A DNA stretch of 52,847 nt from Sinomicrobium pectinilyticum (GTDB lineage Bacteria > Bacteroidota > Bacteroidia > Flavobacteriales > Flavobacteriaceae): contig NZ_RJTM01000081.1 of assembly GCF_003725735.1 (NCBI RefSeq), forward strand, positions 1 through 52,847. The letters are read 5' to 3'. Positions 1 to 8,824 of the stretch are shown here, piece after piece. Below the pieces are notes generated by a model, which was not told where the DNA came from, did no database searches, and saw only the letters and a program-made list of their open reading frames with translations. A program made the translations under genes and the position numbers. How positions within the stretch are numbered: the first letter of the stretch is position 1; the number at the start of each line of letters is the position of its first letter.

Positions 1-89
1 GGCCCGAGCTTTAGCGTATATACTCAAACATTTGCGCTTATCCTACGGCCCGGGATTTCAAACCCTCCCCCCATTGCTTCGCCTGGGTA

Positions 90-125
90 CCTCCCTTCAT
101 CTGAAAGGAGGAGCTTTTTTGTTTT
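90..125 (+). terminator. Rho-independent terminator of an upstream gene
   Basis: A stem CCTCCCTTC (90-98) / GAAAGGAGG (103-111), with one mismatch and loop ATCT, is followed by AGCTTTTTTG and more T. It would end transcription of a plus-strand gene lying left of the window. Bases 1-89 and 126-285 hold no gene I can support. Confidence 0.6.
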
Positions 126-285
126 TCTAAACATACTTCTTTTTCAGTCTATTATATTACTAACTAAATGACATTGCCCTTTAGGCGCTGCATTGAGCCC
201 TGTCGAAATCGCCGGGGATAAACTGATTTTCCGGTTAAATTATAGAAATTCGATCTTTATCATCTACTAAACAAACTACTATTTT

Positions 286-1863
286 TTAATTGGCCGCATT
301 CGGTTCCAGGTTCGGATTTACGTCCAGCTCCGTCTGCGGGATAGGCAGGTATTCCTTACCGGGTGACCAGGAGGCAAAATCCCGGTCACGCTCCTGAAGT
401 TCGGCCAGTTTTTCACTGTCGTACAACCATCCCCATCGTACGATGTCGTGGATACGGATGTTTTCCAGTGCAAACTCCAGCGAACGTTCGTGTGCCAGTT
501 GGTCCCGGAATTGCTGTTGCGACATGGCGGCAAATTCACCCGTGCGATCGGGCAATCCGGCACGGTCCCTCACCTGCTGCATATAGCCCGCCGCATCCGC
601 GGTCTGTCCTGTTTCATTCAGGGCTTCGGCATACATGAGCAATACATCGGCATAGCGCATCAGCCGGTAATTGATCCCGGAGAATTCTACGCCACCGTGA
701 CTTTCGGTATCCAGTCCGAATCCGTCATTGGTATACTTCCTCGGGTAAATGGCATCTTCCGCATGCGGCCACGGCGTACCGTTGTATACCGTGGTTTTGC
801 CTTCAGACGGCTCGTAGGAGGCTATGGTCGCAAATAAACGGGGGTCTGTTCCCCCCGATTGGGTAGGTTCTTTTTTAAATTCTTCATACAGCCACCGGGT
901 AGGCAGGAAATCGGAATACCCGTAGCCGTCCATGGCATAGGTATGTCCTACGGAAGATACCTGTCGCCACAATACGTTAGGTTCGCCCCCATAATTCATC
1001 ACGTTTCCCCCGGCGTCGTAGGAGAATTGTACTTCAAAAAGGGATTCTTCATTATTGTCGACAAAGGGACTGAAATTGTCCTGATAGTTTTCTGCGAGAC
1101 TATAGTGGTTCAGCGGACCGTGAATCAGTTTTGCGAATTCCGTTGCGGCAGCAGACCAGCGTTCCATATAGAGATAGGTCTTTCCCAGGAAACCGGTTGC
1201 CGCTCCTTTGGTTGCCCTGCCTCTTTGTCCGTTCATCGGTTCTTCTCCGAGTAACTCCTGAGCCCTGGAAAAATCGTCTGCTATCTGTTGCCAGATTGCT
1301 TCTTCCTCTGCCGTTGCGGGATAATAGTCCTCCGGGGGGTAGGCCTCTCCCTGCTCGGGGACTTCGGTGACCAAAGGTACTTTCTGAAAGTTGGTCTTGA
1401 GGTTAAAATACGCCAGCCCTCTTAAAAAATAGGCTTCTCCCAGCACCGAATTCTTCGTTTCTTCATCCATCGCTATGGCCGGAACAAATGCTATGACCTG
1501 ATTGGCCCTGAAGACCGCCTGGTAATAGGCCGCCCAGCTCCACTGTACGGGACCGGAAACGGCGAGAATAGTGAAGTTCCCTACCTGGTTCAAATCCAGC
1601 CACGGGCTGTCGCCATACAATCCGTCTCCCCTTACATCGGTAAGAATAGGCGTCATACGCATATAGTAGCCGTCCACCAGGAGGGAATTGTACACGGCAT
1701 TTACCCCGGCAACAGCATCGTCCCCGGTCTGCCAGTAGTATTCCGTTGGCATGGCATTGGGGTTGTCGAGGTTTAACTTGTCTTCGCATCCCAATAATAC
1801 AGCCGCCAATACCGGCACTGCGCAATATTTCAGGAATCTGTTTTTTTTATAGTTGAGCATCAT
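286..1863 (-). CDS. SusD/RagB-family outer-membrane nutrient-binding lipoprotein
   Basis: This is the surface lipoprotein of a SusC/SusD uptake pair. It lies over the SusC channel and captures an oligosaccharide or other oligomer at the outer membrane. The start at 1863 (or 1860) is chosen because it gives a lipoprotein signal ending in a lipobox LLGC (Cys about residue 26); a longer upstream reading would overlap the SusC gene and destroy the signal. After the Cys come the family's helical TPR-like scaffold and the usual C-terminal end with a YLPIPQTELDVNPNL-type motif. The length of about 525 aa is typical. The start lies 20 bases after the susC stop, so the two are co-transcribed. No glycoside hydrolase, sigma/anti-sigma pair or other PUL gene is in the window, so the substrate cannot be inferred. 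Confidence 0.93.
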   Translation of the reverse strand: MMLNYKKNRFLKYCAVPVLAAVLLGCEDKLNLDNPNAMPTEYYWQTGDDAVAGVNAVYNSLLVDGYYMRMTPILTDVRGDGLYGDSPWLDLNQVGNFTILAVSGPVQWSWAAYYQAVFRANQVIAFVPAIAMDEETKNSVLGEAYFLRGLAYFNLKTNFQKVPLVTEVPEQGEAYPPEDYYPATAEEEAIWQQIADDFSRAQELLGEEPMNGQRGRATKGAATGFLGKTYLYMERWSAAATEFAKLIHGPLNHYSLAENYQDNFSPFVDNNEESLFEVQFSYDAGGNVMNYGGEPNVLWRQVSSVGHTYAMDGYGYSDFLPTRWLYEEFKKEPTQSGGTDPRLFATIASYEPSEGKTTVYNGTPWPHAEDAIYPRKYTNDGFGLDTESHGGVEFSGINYRLMRYADVLLMYAEALNETGQTADAAGYMQQVRDRAGLPDRTGEFAAMSQQQFRDQLAHERSLEFALENIRIHDIVRWGWLYDSEKLAELQERDRDFASWSPGKEYLPIPQTELDVNPNLEPNAAN

Positions 1864-1882
1864 GATGTAGCGTTTTAATCGG

Positions 1883-4800
1883 TTAAAAAGAAAGTTGCAC
1901 TCCCAACATATACGTTCTCGGCCTCGGGTAGGTCCCGTTGTCAAATCCGGGTTCGAATACACCGGAGTTAAAATCCGGATTGTACCCCTTATATGCCGTA
2001 AACGTATGCAGGTTCTGCACGGTGGTGTATATTCGTGCCGAGGTGAAAAAGTTTGTTTTGTCTAACAAGGTCTCAGGGAAAGAATATCCCAAAGAGACCG
2101 TGTTGATGCGAAGGTAGTCTCCTTTTTGCAGCCATCCCGGCCTGTCGGAATCCCTGTTGTTGAGATTGGGATCGTTGGCTACCAGTCGCGGTATATCGGT
2201 ATCCGTATTTTCCGGGGTCCAGTAGTCCAGGATGTCCTTGTGCGCATTGAGATAGTCGGACGACCACATCAGGGTACGGTACAGGCGGCTGTTGATGTAG
2301 TACCCCGCGGCTCCGGATGCAAAAAGGGTAAAGTCAAAGTCCTTGTAACCGGCGGTGAAATTCAACCCATAGGTCACACTGGGCACGGCACTTCCCAGGG
2401 TCGTCCTGTCATTGGCATCTACTATACCGTCTTCGTTGATATCCTTAAACCGGATGTCTCCCGGTGCGGCACCTCCCTGTGCGGCATGGGCGTCTACCTC
2501 GGCCTGGTCCCGGAATATGCCGTCATATACATAACCGAAGTGTTCTCCTATTTCTCCCCCTACCCGGGTGATAGACCCTGTGCCGTATACGGGCTCTTCG
2601 TTTCCTCCGAGGGCCAGCACCTTGTTTTTAAGGGTACTGACATTGGCGGATATGTCAAAATTAAAATCATCCGTCCCCTGAAAATGGTAGGCCAATTCTA
2701 TATCGACCCCCGAATTCCTGAGGCTCCCGGAATTGATGGTAGGTGCGGTGTTGATCGATCCTGTGGAAGCGGGGATCGGTACGCCTACAAGGATATCTGT
2801 TGTTTCCTTTTGGTAGTACTCTACCGTCAGGTCAAACCGGTTATCCAGAAAGGCAGCGTCGAATCCTGCATTGAAAGAGGTGGTGCTCTCCCATTTGATA
2901 TCCTCGTTGTACAGGTTGGTCTGTATACCGCCGTTAACCACGCTGCCTCCGAAGTTATACAACACACTTCGGTTTACTACCGGCTGGTACATATAATTCG
3001 CTATATTCTGATTTCCCAGGGTACCGTAACTCCCTCTTATTTTCAGGTCATCGACAAAGGGTACATCAAAGAATTTTTCGTTGGAAATCCGCCATCCGAG
3101 GGCAACGGAAGGAAAGGTTCCCCACCGGTTATCGGGGGAAAAACGAGAGGACCCGTCTCTTCTTACTGTCGCCGTAAGCAGGTAACGGTCGTCAAAATTG
3201 TAATTCAGTCGCCCGAAATAGGAAGCCAGGGCACTGGCGTCTTCGCCTCCGGCAGAGGTCTGGTTTTCTCCGTTGGAAAGTACGGGATAATAAGGTTTGG
3301 GCAGGTTTTCGGAATAGCCCTCTTTCCATACATAGGAGTTCTTCTGATAGGTCATACCCAAAACCGCATCAAATTTGTGCTTATCGATGGTCTTCTTGTA
3401 GGCAAGCGTATTTTCAATCAGTTCTACGGTATAGGTACGGGAATTATCATTCAGCCTGGACATGCCGGAGTTAAAGAAATAGCCCATCTGAAATTCCGGA
3501 ACAAAGGAGAAATCCCTCGTCTGGGTCTTGTCGTAACTCAGGTTCAGCTTATAGGTCAGGGTCTGGTCTTCGCTATCCAGTATTTTAAATTCCGGGTTGA
3601 TGATGGCAAAGGTCCGGTCTACTTCTACCCAGTTGGTAAACAAACTGTTGATTCCCGGTACATTTAACACAATAGCCTGATGTATGGCAGAATTAGTACC
3701 TGCATATCCCCCGATATTGTTTTCGTCATATACTCCCATCGTAGGGATGGCAATAAGCAAATCGTTGATAAGCGGCGGTCTTCCCCCCGTGAGCACATCG
3801 TCGCGGAAGGTGAGGGAATTTTCCATGGAATGGGCATAGTACAGGGAAGGCGACATCTTAAACCGCCCTTTTTCCATGGTGGTGTTGATACGGCCGGAAT
3901 ACCGTTCGTAGTCGGGGCCGTTTCCCACAAAGATACCTTCGTTGGTAAAGTAATCTACCGAGGCGTTATAGGTCACATGCTCACCCCCGCCGGAAAAGTT
4001 AAAATTATGGTTTTGGCGGCTTCCTGTTTTTAGTCCCGCTTCCTGCCAATCGGTATCTATATCGCTGATATACGCATCGGAACCGGGGTCGTTTCCGGGC
4101 AATAGTGCCATTCCGGCATTTACGCGCTTCTCGTTGGTAATCATCTGGTAGTCTTCTCTTCCCAGTACCGGGACTTTTTGAGCCACTTCATCTATGCCGT
4201 AGTACCCGCTGTACCGAACGGTGAGGGGCGTGTTTTTTGACCCGTTTTTGGTAGTGATGATCACGACTCCGTTAGCTGCACGCGAACCGTAAATGGCTCC
4301 TGCCGAGGCGTCTTTTAATACTTGTATGGTTTCTATGTCGTTGGTATTAAAATCCCTTATGGAATTTCCTACCGGTACCCCGTCAATGACATACAGTGGC
4401 TGGTTATCGCCAAAGGTACTCACCCCCCGGATCCGGATATTGGGTTCGGCCCCGGGTTCTCCGTCCGATGAAACGGTTACCCCGGCAGCACGCCCCTGAA
4501 GCATCTGCCCGACATCGTTGGTAGAGGTTTTTTGAAGTTCTTCGGCTTTTACCACGCTCACCGCACCGGTCAGATCCTGCCGGCGCTGCGTACCGTACCC
4601 CACGACAACAACTTCGTCCAGTAAGGCGCGGTCTTCCTGCATGGACAAACCTATGCGGGCCTGCCCGTTTACGGCTATCTCCTCCGTTTTAAATCCCACA
4701 TAGGAAAAAACAAGGATATCATCTTCACCGGTGATGGGTATGGTGTAGTTTCCATCAAAATCGGTAACCGTTCCGGTACTTGTACCTTTTACCCGAACGG

Positions 4801-4966
4801 TGACGCCCGGTAAAGGCATTTGGTCTACAGCAGACAAAACTGTTCCGCTTACCTCGTTTTGTTGTTGTGCATGCAAACTCATTGCAGCGCACAGCATTAT
4901 CGTCGCTATAATTCCTTTGCTGAAAAGGTGAAACGGACGACAAGTTCTTGGTGGTGTAGCTATCAT
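1883..4966 (-). CDS. SusC/RagA-family TonB-dependent outer-membrane transporter
   Basis: This is a TonB-dependent outer-membrane barrel that imports the ligand bound by the adjacent SusD lipoprotein. The order seen in the 1027-aa protein is: signal peptide with cleavage near LHAQQQ (about residue 33), a carboxypeptidase-D-like regulatory domain (about 37-110, GTVLSAVDQMPLPGVTVRVK region), a TonB-box-like stretch LDEVVVVGYG, the plug (DLTGAVSVV..., IRIRGVSTFG, PLYVIDGVPV), and a long beta-barrel ending in an aromatic residue (LGVQLSF). These are hallmarks of the SusC subfamily. It is the first gene of the susC-susD operon, and a Bacteroidota-type promoter lies 53-85 bases upstream. The protein is full length and shows no damage. 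The transported substrate is unknown. Confidence 0.95.
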   Translation of the reverse strand: MIATPPRTCRPFHLFSKGIIATIMLCAAMSLHAQQQNEVSGTVLSAVDQMPLPGVTVRVKGTSTGTVTDFDGNYTIPITGEDDILVFSYVGFKTEEIAVNGQARIGLSMQEDRALLDEVVVVGYGTQRRQDLTGAVSVVKAEELQKTSTNDVGQMLQGRAAGVTVSSDGEPGAEPNIRIRGVSTFGDNQPLYVIDGVPVGNSIRDFNTNDIETIQVLKDASAGAIYGSRAANGVVIITTKNGSKNTPLTVRYSGYYGIDEVAQKVPVLGREDYQMITNEKRVNAGMALLPGNDPGSDAYISDIDTDWQEAGLKTGSRQNHNFNFSGGGEHVTYNASVDYFTNEGIFVGNGPDYERYSGRINTTMEKGRFKMSPSLYYAHSMENSLTFRDDVLTGGRPPLINDLLIAIPTMGVYDENNIGGYAGTNSAIHQAIVLNVPGINSLFTNWVEVDRTFAIINPEFKILDSEDQTLTYKLNLSYDKTQTRDFSFVPEFQMGYFFNSGMSRLNDNSRTYTVELIENTLAYKKTIDKHKFDAVLGMTYQKNSYVWKEGYSENLPKPYYPVLSNGENQTSAGGEDASALASYFGRLNYNFDDRYLLTATVRRDGSSRFSPDNRWGTFPSVALGWRISNEKFFDVPFVDDLKIRGSYGTLGNQNIANYMYQPVVNRSVLYNFGGSVVNGGIQTNLYNEDIKWESTTSFNAGFDAAFLDNRFDLTVEYYQKETTDILVGVPIPASTGSINTAPTINSGSLRNSGVDIELAYHFQGTDDFNFDISANVSTLKNKVLALGGNEEPVYGTGSITRVGGEIGEHFGYVYDGIFRDQAEVDAHAAQGGAAPGDIRFKDINEDGIVDANDRTTLGSAVPSVTYGLNFTAGYKDFDFTLFASGAAGYYINSRLYRTLMWSSDYLNAHKDILDYWTPENTDTDIPRLVANDPNLNNRDSDRPGWLQKGDYLRINTVSLGYSFPETLLDKTNFFTSARIYTTVQNLHTFTAYKGYNPDFNSGVFEPGFDNGTYPRPRTYMLGVQLSF

Positions 4967-5018
4967 ATTCCTCTGGTTTTGATTAGTGAACCGATTATAA
5001 GTGTAATCAGTACATTTA

Positions 5019-5051
5019 CAAATATAACCAAAGAACTCCTAAAAAAACAAA
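5019..5051 (-). promoter_or_regulatory. Bacteroidota-type promoter of the susC-susD operon
   Basis: On the minus strand TTTG (5048-5051), a 21-base spacer and TATATTTG (5019-5026) match the TTTG / TAnnTTTG boxes of the Bacteroidota primary sigma factor. The -7 box is 53 bases upstream of the susC start. Confidence 0.65.
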
Positions 5052-5260
5052 TGTTTTATTGTAAAAATTACACTTTTAATGTGATTTTAATCCCGATCCA
5101 TAAAAGTTGAGGGGATTTTCTGTCAGGTATTCGAAGTTATCCCCACATATTTCAGGCGCGGGTTTCCGGTATCCGGAACGCAAGTGCATATTGATGGGAA
5201 TGTTTTTGGAGGGACTGCAATTCCGGTTTTCCGGGAACCCCGGTATTTTCTCTCCCGGAC
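5052..5260. other. Intergenic stretch with no recognised feature
   Basis: This lies between the susC promoter and the glyA terminator. I see no gene, RNA or convincing repeat; the reading frames crossing it have no family resemblance. Confidence 0.5.
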
Positions 5261-5290
5261 AAAAAAAAGAAGCCCCGGAAGGCTTCTTTT
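5261..5290 (-). terminator. Rho-independent terminator of glyA
   Basis: A perfect stem AAAAGAAGCC (5265-5274) / GGCTTCTTTT (5281-5290) with loop CCGGAA is followed on the minus strand by a U-run (A-run at 5261-5268). It begins 27 bases past the glyA stop. The U-rich flanks on both sides mean it could also work in the other direction. Confidence 0.85.
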
Positions 5291-5316
5291 ATTTTATATT
5301 CCTGTCGGAATCCGGG

Positions 5317-6591
5317 TTACCACTGAAACAGCGGTCTTGTTTTCATCAGGTTATTGACTTTCTCCCTTACTCCGTCTATAACGGCCTCATCGGTATGGTT
5401 TACAATAACCTCGTCAATAAGTTCCACTACGGTTTTTACATCGTCTTCCTTCAGTCCGCGGGTAGTAATGGCGGAGGCACCGATACGGATCCCCGAGGTG
5501 ACAAAAGGAGACTTATCATCAAACGGCACCATGTTCTTGTTCACGGTAATATCGGCTTTAACCAGCGCTTCTTCGGCTTCCTTCCCGGAAATATCCTTGT
5601 TCCTGAGATCTATAAGCATCATGTGGTTGTCCGTACCCCCACTTATCACTTTATAGCCTTTTTCCACAAATAATTTCGCCATCGTCTGTGCATTCTTCCT
5701 CACCTGCAGTGCATAGTGCAGGAATTCATCGGTAAGCGCTTCTCCGTAAGCTATTGCTTTGGCAGCGATAATATGCTCCAGCGGGCCTCCCTGGTTACCT
5801 GGGAATACGGCGCTGTCCAGTAATGAGGACATCATACGCGGTTTACCGTTTTTAAGGGTTATACCGAAAGGATTTTCAAAATCCTTGCCCATCATTATCA
5901 TCCCCCCTCTCGGGCCACGCAGGGTTTTATGTGTGGTAGTGGTTACGATATGGCAATGCGGAATAGGGTCATTGAGTATCCCTTTGGCAATTAGCCCTGC
6001 CGGGTGAGAAATATCGGCAAACAATATGGCGCCGATACTGTCGGCTATTTCCCGGAACCGTTTGAAATCTATATCCCTGGAATACGCGGAAGCCCCGGCA
6101 ATAATAAGTTTAGGCCGTTCTTTTTTGGCTATTTCCCCGATCTTATCATAATTGAGTGTTCCGGTTTCTTCATCCACCCCGTAGAAAACAGGATTGTAGA
6201 GCTTACCGGAAAAATTCACAGGAGAGCCGTGTGTAAGGTGTCCTCCGTGAGATAAATCAAAACCGAGGATTTTATCTCCCGGGTTCAGGCAGGCGTGATA
6301 TACCGCCGTATTGGCCTGGGACCCGCTGTGCGGTTGTACATTAACCCATTCGGCACCAAAGAGGGCTTTGGCTCTTTCGATAGCTATATTCTCCACTTCA
6401 TCCACGACTTCGCAACCACCGTAATAACGTTTGCCGGGATACCCTTCTGCATATTTATTGGTCAGTACAGAACCGGCCGCTTCCATGACCTGTCCGCTTA
6501 CGAAATTTTCCGATGCTATCAGTTCCAGTCCGTGTAACTGGCGCTCCTTTTCGGCTTCAATCAGTTCAAAAATCTGTTCGTCTCGTTGCAT
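5317..6591 (-). CDS. glyA: Serine hydroxymethyltransferase
   Basis: This cytoplasmic PLP enzyme interconverts serine plus tetrahydrofolate with glycine plus 5,10-methylene-tetrahydrofolate, feeding one-carbon metabolism. The protein carries the family signatures [10 protein letters not shown] near the N-terminus, [15 protein letters not shown], and the PLP-lysine segment [14 protein letters not shown], and ends normally. Length is about 424 aa with the start at 6591 (MQRDEQIFE), the conserved flavobacterial start; a codon five residues upstream (6606) is less likely. It is a single gene with its own terminator, divergent from fahA. Confidence 0.97.
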   Translation of the reverse strand: MQRDEQIFELIEAEKERQLHGLELIASENFVSGQVMEAAGSVLTNKYAEGYPGKRYYGGCEVVDEVENIAIERAKALFGAEWVNVQPHSGSQANTAVYHACLNPGDKILGFDLSHGGHLTHGSPVNFSGKLYNPVFYGVDEETGTLNYDKIGEIAKKERPKLIIAGASAYSRDIDFKRFREIADSIGAILFADISHPAGLIAKGILNDPIPHCHIVTTTTHKTLRGPRGGMIMMGKDFENPFGITLKNGKPRMMSSLLDSAVFPGNQGGPLEHIIAAKAIAYGEALTDEFLHYALQVRKNAQTMAKLFVEKGYKVISGGTDNHMMLIDLRNKDISGKEAEEALVKADITVNKNMVPFDDKSPFVTSGIRIGASAITTRGLKEDDVKTVVELIDEVIVNHTDEAVIDGVREKVNNLMKTRPLFQW

Positions 6592-6702
6592 TATTTTTAA
6601 GTTCAAAGTTCAATAATCAGTGTCCGGCTGTCCGTTGTTTTCAAGAACATGAGGAGTATTCGAAACAACTTTCTCAAAGAAATGCCAAAAATAACAAATA
6701 CA

Positions 6703-6733
6703 TTCGGTAAATTGGTCGAAAATAATATCTTTG
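6703..6733 (+). promoter_or_regulatory. Candidate promoter of fahA
   Basis: TATCTTTG (6726-6733) is an exact TAnnTTTG box. A weak TTCG (6703-6706) stands 19 bases upstream where TTTG is expected. The fahA start is 38 bases downstream. Confidence 0.4.
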
Positions 6734-6770
6734 AATACAATTTTATCAAACATAAATTAACAATTTTATT

Positions 6771-8060
6771 ATGCCTATCACCGCGAACGACCCGCAGCGA
6801 AGATCCTGGATCCAGGTAGAAAAGGATTCTGATTTTCCCATCCAGAATATCCCCTTCGGTGTTTTTCTCACCAGGGACGATGTGATAACCATTGGCACCA
6901 GGATAGGAAATACAGCTATAGACCTCGGGGCCCTGCACCAGCTCGGATACTTTGAGGGCATTCCGCTCACGGACGATATTTTTTTGCAGGACAGCCTTAA
7001 TGACTTTATATCTGACGGAAAAAAAACCTGGCGACTGGTGCGCAACCGCATCGCCGAATTATTTGACATAAACAACCCGGAACTCCGGGATAACGAAGAA
7101 CACAAACACATTGTGCTTTTTACGCTGGACGAAATAGAAATGCAACTCCCGGTCCAGATCGGTGATTATACCGATTTTTACAGCAGTAAAGAACATGCGA
7201 CCAATGTCGGGAAGATGTTCCGTGATCCGGAAAATGCCCTGCTTCCCAACTGGCTTCATATCCCCGTTGGCTATCACGGGCGGAGTTCGTCTATTGTCCC
7301 CTCCGGTATTCCGGTACGACGCCCCCTCGGCCAGACCTTGCCGCCGGGAGCAACTACCCCCGTATTCGGTCCGTCCGCACGGGTGGATTTCGAACTGGAA
7401 ATGGCTTTTATCACCACAGATGCCAATCAGCTCGGGGAACCTATCCCCGTAGCAGAAGCAGAGGATTACATTTTTGGTATGGTCCTTTTTAACGACTGGA
7501 GTGCACGGGACATCCAGAAATGGGAATATGTACCTTTGGGGCCTTTCCTGGCCAAAAATTTCGCATCTTCCATTTCTCCCTGGATCGTTACCCTGGATGC
7601 ACTGGAGCCTTTTCGTGTAGCGGGACCAAAGCAGGACCCGGCTCCCCTTCCCTACCTCCAATACGAGGGAAAGAAGAGTTTTGACATTCACCTGGAAGTC
7701 AGTCTTACCCCGGAAAACGGTGAACAGGTCACCGTATCCAAAAGCAATTTCAGGTATATGTACTGGACCATGGCACAGCAGCTTGCCCACCATACCGTAA
7801 ACGGGTGTAATGTCATATCGGGGGACATGATGGGAAGCGGTACCATATCGGGTCCCACCCCGGACAGCTACGGTTCCATGCTGGAACTCAGCTGGGGCGG
7901 TAAGAAACCCCTGAAAATGAAAGACGGCACGGAAAGGAGTTTTATCGAAGACGGGGATACCGTGACGATGAAAGGGTTCTGCCGCAATGAACACGTGCGG
8001 ATCGGCTTCGGTGAAGTTTCCACAAAACTGCTGCCCGCCTTCGGCGGAAAACGAAAGTAA
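6771..8060 (+). CDS. fahA: Fumarylacetoacetase
   Basis: This is the last enzyme of tyrosine/homogentisate breakdown, hydrolysing fumarylacetoacetate to fumarate and acetoacetate in the cytoplasm. The 429-aa length is that of the classic eukaryote-like fumarylacetoacetases. Visible are the N-terminal FAH domain (roughly 1-115), then the catalytic domain with YTDFYSSKEHATNVG, the PVGYHGRSSS loop, DFELEMAF, LFNDWSARDIQKWEYVPLG and GSGTISGP, which carry the metal-binding Asp/Glu residues. Other homogentisate-pathway genes are not in the window, so the pathway is scattered or elsewhere. A terminator-like hairpin follows, so the next gene may be only partly co-expressed. Confidence 0.96.
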   Translation: MPITANDPQRRSWIQVEKDSDFPIQNIPFGVFLTRDDVITIGTRIGNTAIDLGALHQLGYFEGIPLTDDIFLQDSLNDFISDGKKTWRLVRNRIAELFDINNPELRDNEEHKHIVLFTLDEIEMQLPVQIGDYTDFYSSKEHATNVGKMFRDPENALLPNWLHIPVGYHGRSSSIVPSGIPVRRPLGQTLPPGATTPVFGPSARVDFELEMAFITTDANQLGEPIPVAEAEDYIFGMVLFNDWSARDIQKWEYVPLGPFLAKNFASSISPWIVTLDALEPFRVAGPKQDPAPLPYLQYEGKKSFDIHLEVSLTPENGEQVTVSKSNFRYMYWTMAQQLAHHTVNGCNVISGDMMGSGTISGPTPDSYGSMLELSWGGKKPLKMKDGTERSFIEDGDTVTMKGFCRNEHVRIGFGEVSTKLLPAFGGKRK

Positions 8061-8082
8061 CTGCAAATATCACAAAACGATC

Positions 8083-8133
8083 TGCCCGGACATGGTACCT
8101 GTATGCTGTTACAGACTGTGCCCGGGCATTTTT
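8083..8133 (+). terminator. Hairpin with T-run between fahA and the acetyltransferase gene
   Basis: TGCCCGG (8083-8089) pairs with CCGGGCA (8122-8128), and an inner CTGTA/TACAG pair nests inside; TTTTT follows. This could terminate or attenuate fahA transcripts before the gene starting at 8158. Confidence 0.55.
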
Positions 8134-8157
8134 CATTCCTTTCCGAAGAGAATATGT

Positions 8158-8631
8158 ATGGCTGCCGAAATAACCATAAGACCGGGAAAACCGGAAGACC
8201 TTCCGGAATTACAGCAATTGTTCCGCAATACTATACTTTCCGTTTGTCGCACAGATTATACGGCCGAACAAACGCGGGCATGGGCCTCCGGTATTGAAAA
8301 TGAAAGCCGCTGGCAGAACGTAATGGGCGGACAGTTTGTAGTCATTGCGGAGGAAAAAGAAAAAATCACCGGTTTTTGTACCTTGCTGAATTACAACCAC
8401 ATCGACCTCCTGTTCGTACACCACAGGTATCAGCGACAGGGAATAGCACGAAAATTATACGGTATGGCAGAAAAAGAGGCCATAAACAACGGGCAGACAA
8501 GACTAACGGCAAATGTCAGTAAAACAGCAAAGCCTTTCTTTGAACAATGCGGGTTCCGTACTGTAAAAGAACAGGTCATTTTTGTGAAAGGAACGGAACT
8601 CACCAATTATGTTATGACAAAGACTTTATAA
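8158..8631 (+). CDS. GNAT-family N-acetyltransferase
   Basis: This is a small (157 aa) cytoplasmic acetyltransferase of the GCN5-related family, transferring acetyl from acetyl-CoA to an unknown amine. The N-terminal beta strand ITIRPGKPEDLPELQQLF, the strand LLFVHHRYQRQGIARKL with the acetyl-CoA pyrophosphate-binding Q/R-x-x-G-x-A motif, and the C-terminal PFFEQCGFRTV are typical. The start at 8158 is preferred because it opens the domain directly and a purine-rich GAAGAG lies just upstream; an earlier in-frame start would overlap fahA. Family members closest in feel are the YafP/ElaA-like single-domain proteins, but the substrate is not readable from sequence. Confidence 0.85.
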   Translation: MAAEITIRPGKPEDLPELQQLFRNTILSVCRTDYTAEQTRAWASGIENESRWQNVMGGQFVVIAEEKEKITGFCTLLNYNHIDLLFVHHRYQRQGIARKLYGMAEKEAINNGQTRLTANVSKTAKPFFEQCGFRTVKEQVIFVKGTELTNYVMTKTL

Positions 8632-8824
8632 TTTCTCATCCTACCCCTGTTCCGAAAATATCCACCCCTATAGATTCTCATCTTCGGCCACTTTTTTTAT
8701 AATCACGGTTAGCTTTCGGAAAGAAGTTTTTATATATTTAAAACCGAAAAAAACCGGTAAAGTCATCTTTTCAGAGGGTTTTTATTCCGATGGACTGATT
8801 TTTATAAAAAACTAACTAGCGACC

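Noticed and set aside
2126-3667. 513-aa reading frame on the plus strand across the SusC gene
   Set aside because: It is antisense to a clear SusC protein, has no domain and a composition typical of shadow frames.
286-4966. Complete polysaccharide-utilisation locus
   Set aside because: Only susC and susD are present; no glycoside hydrolase, sulfatase or regulator is in the window, so neither completeness nor substrate can be claimed.
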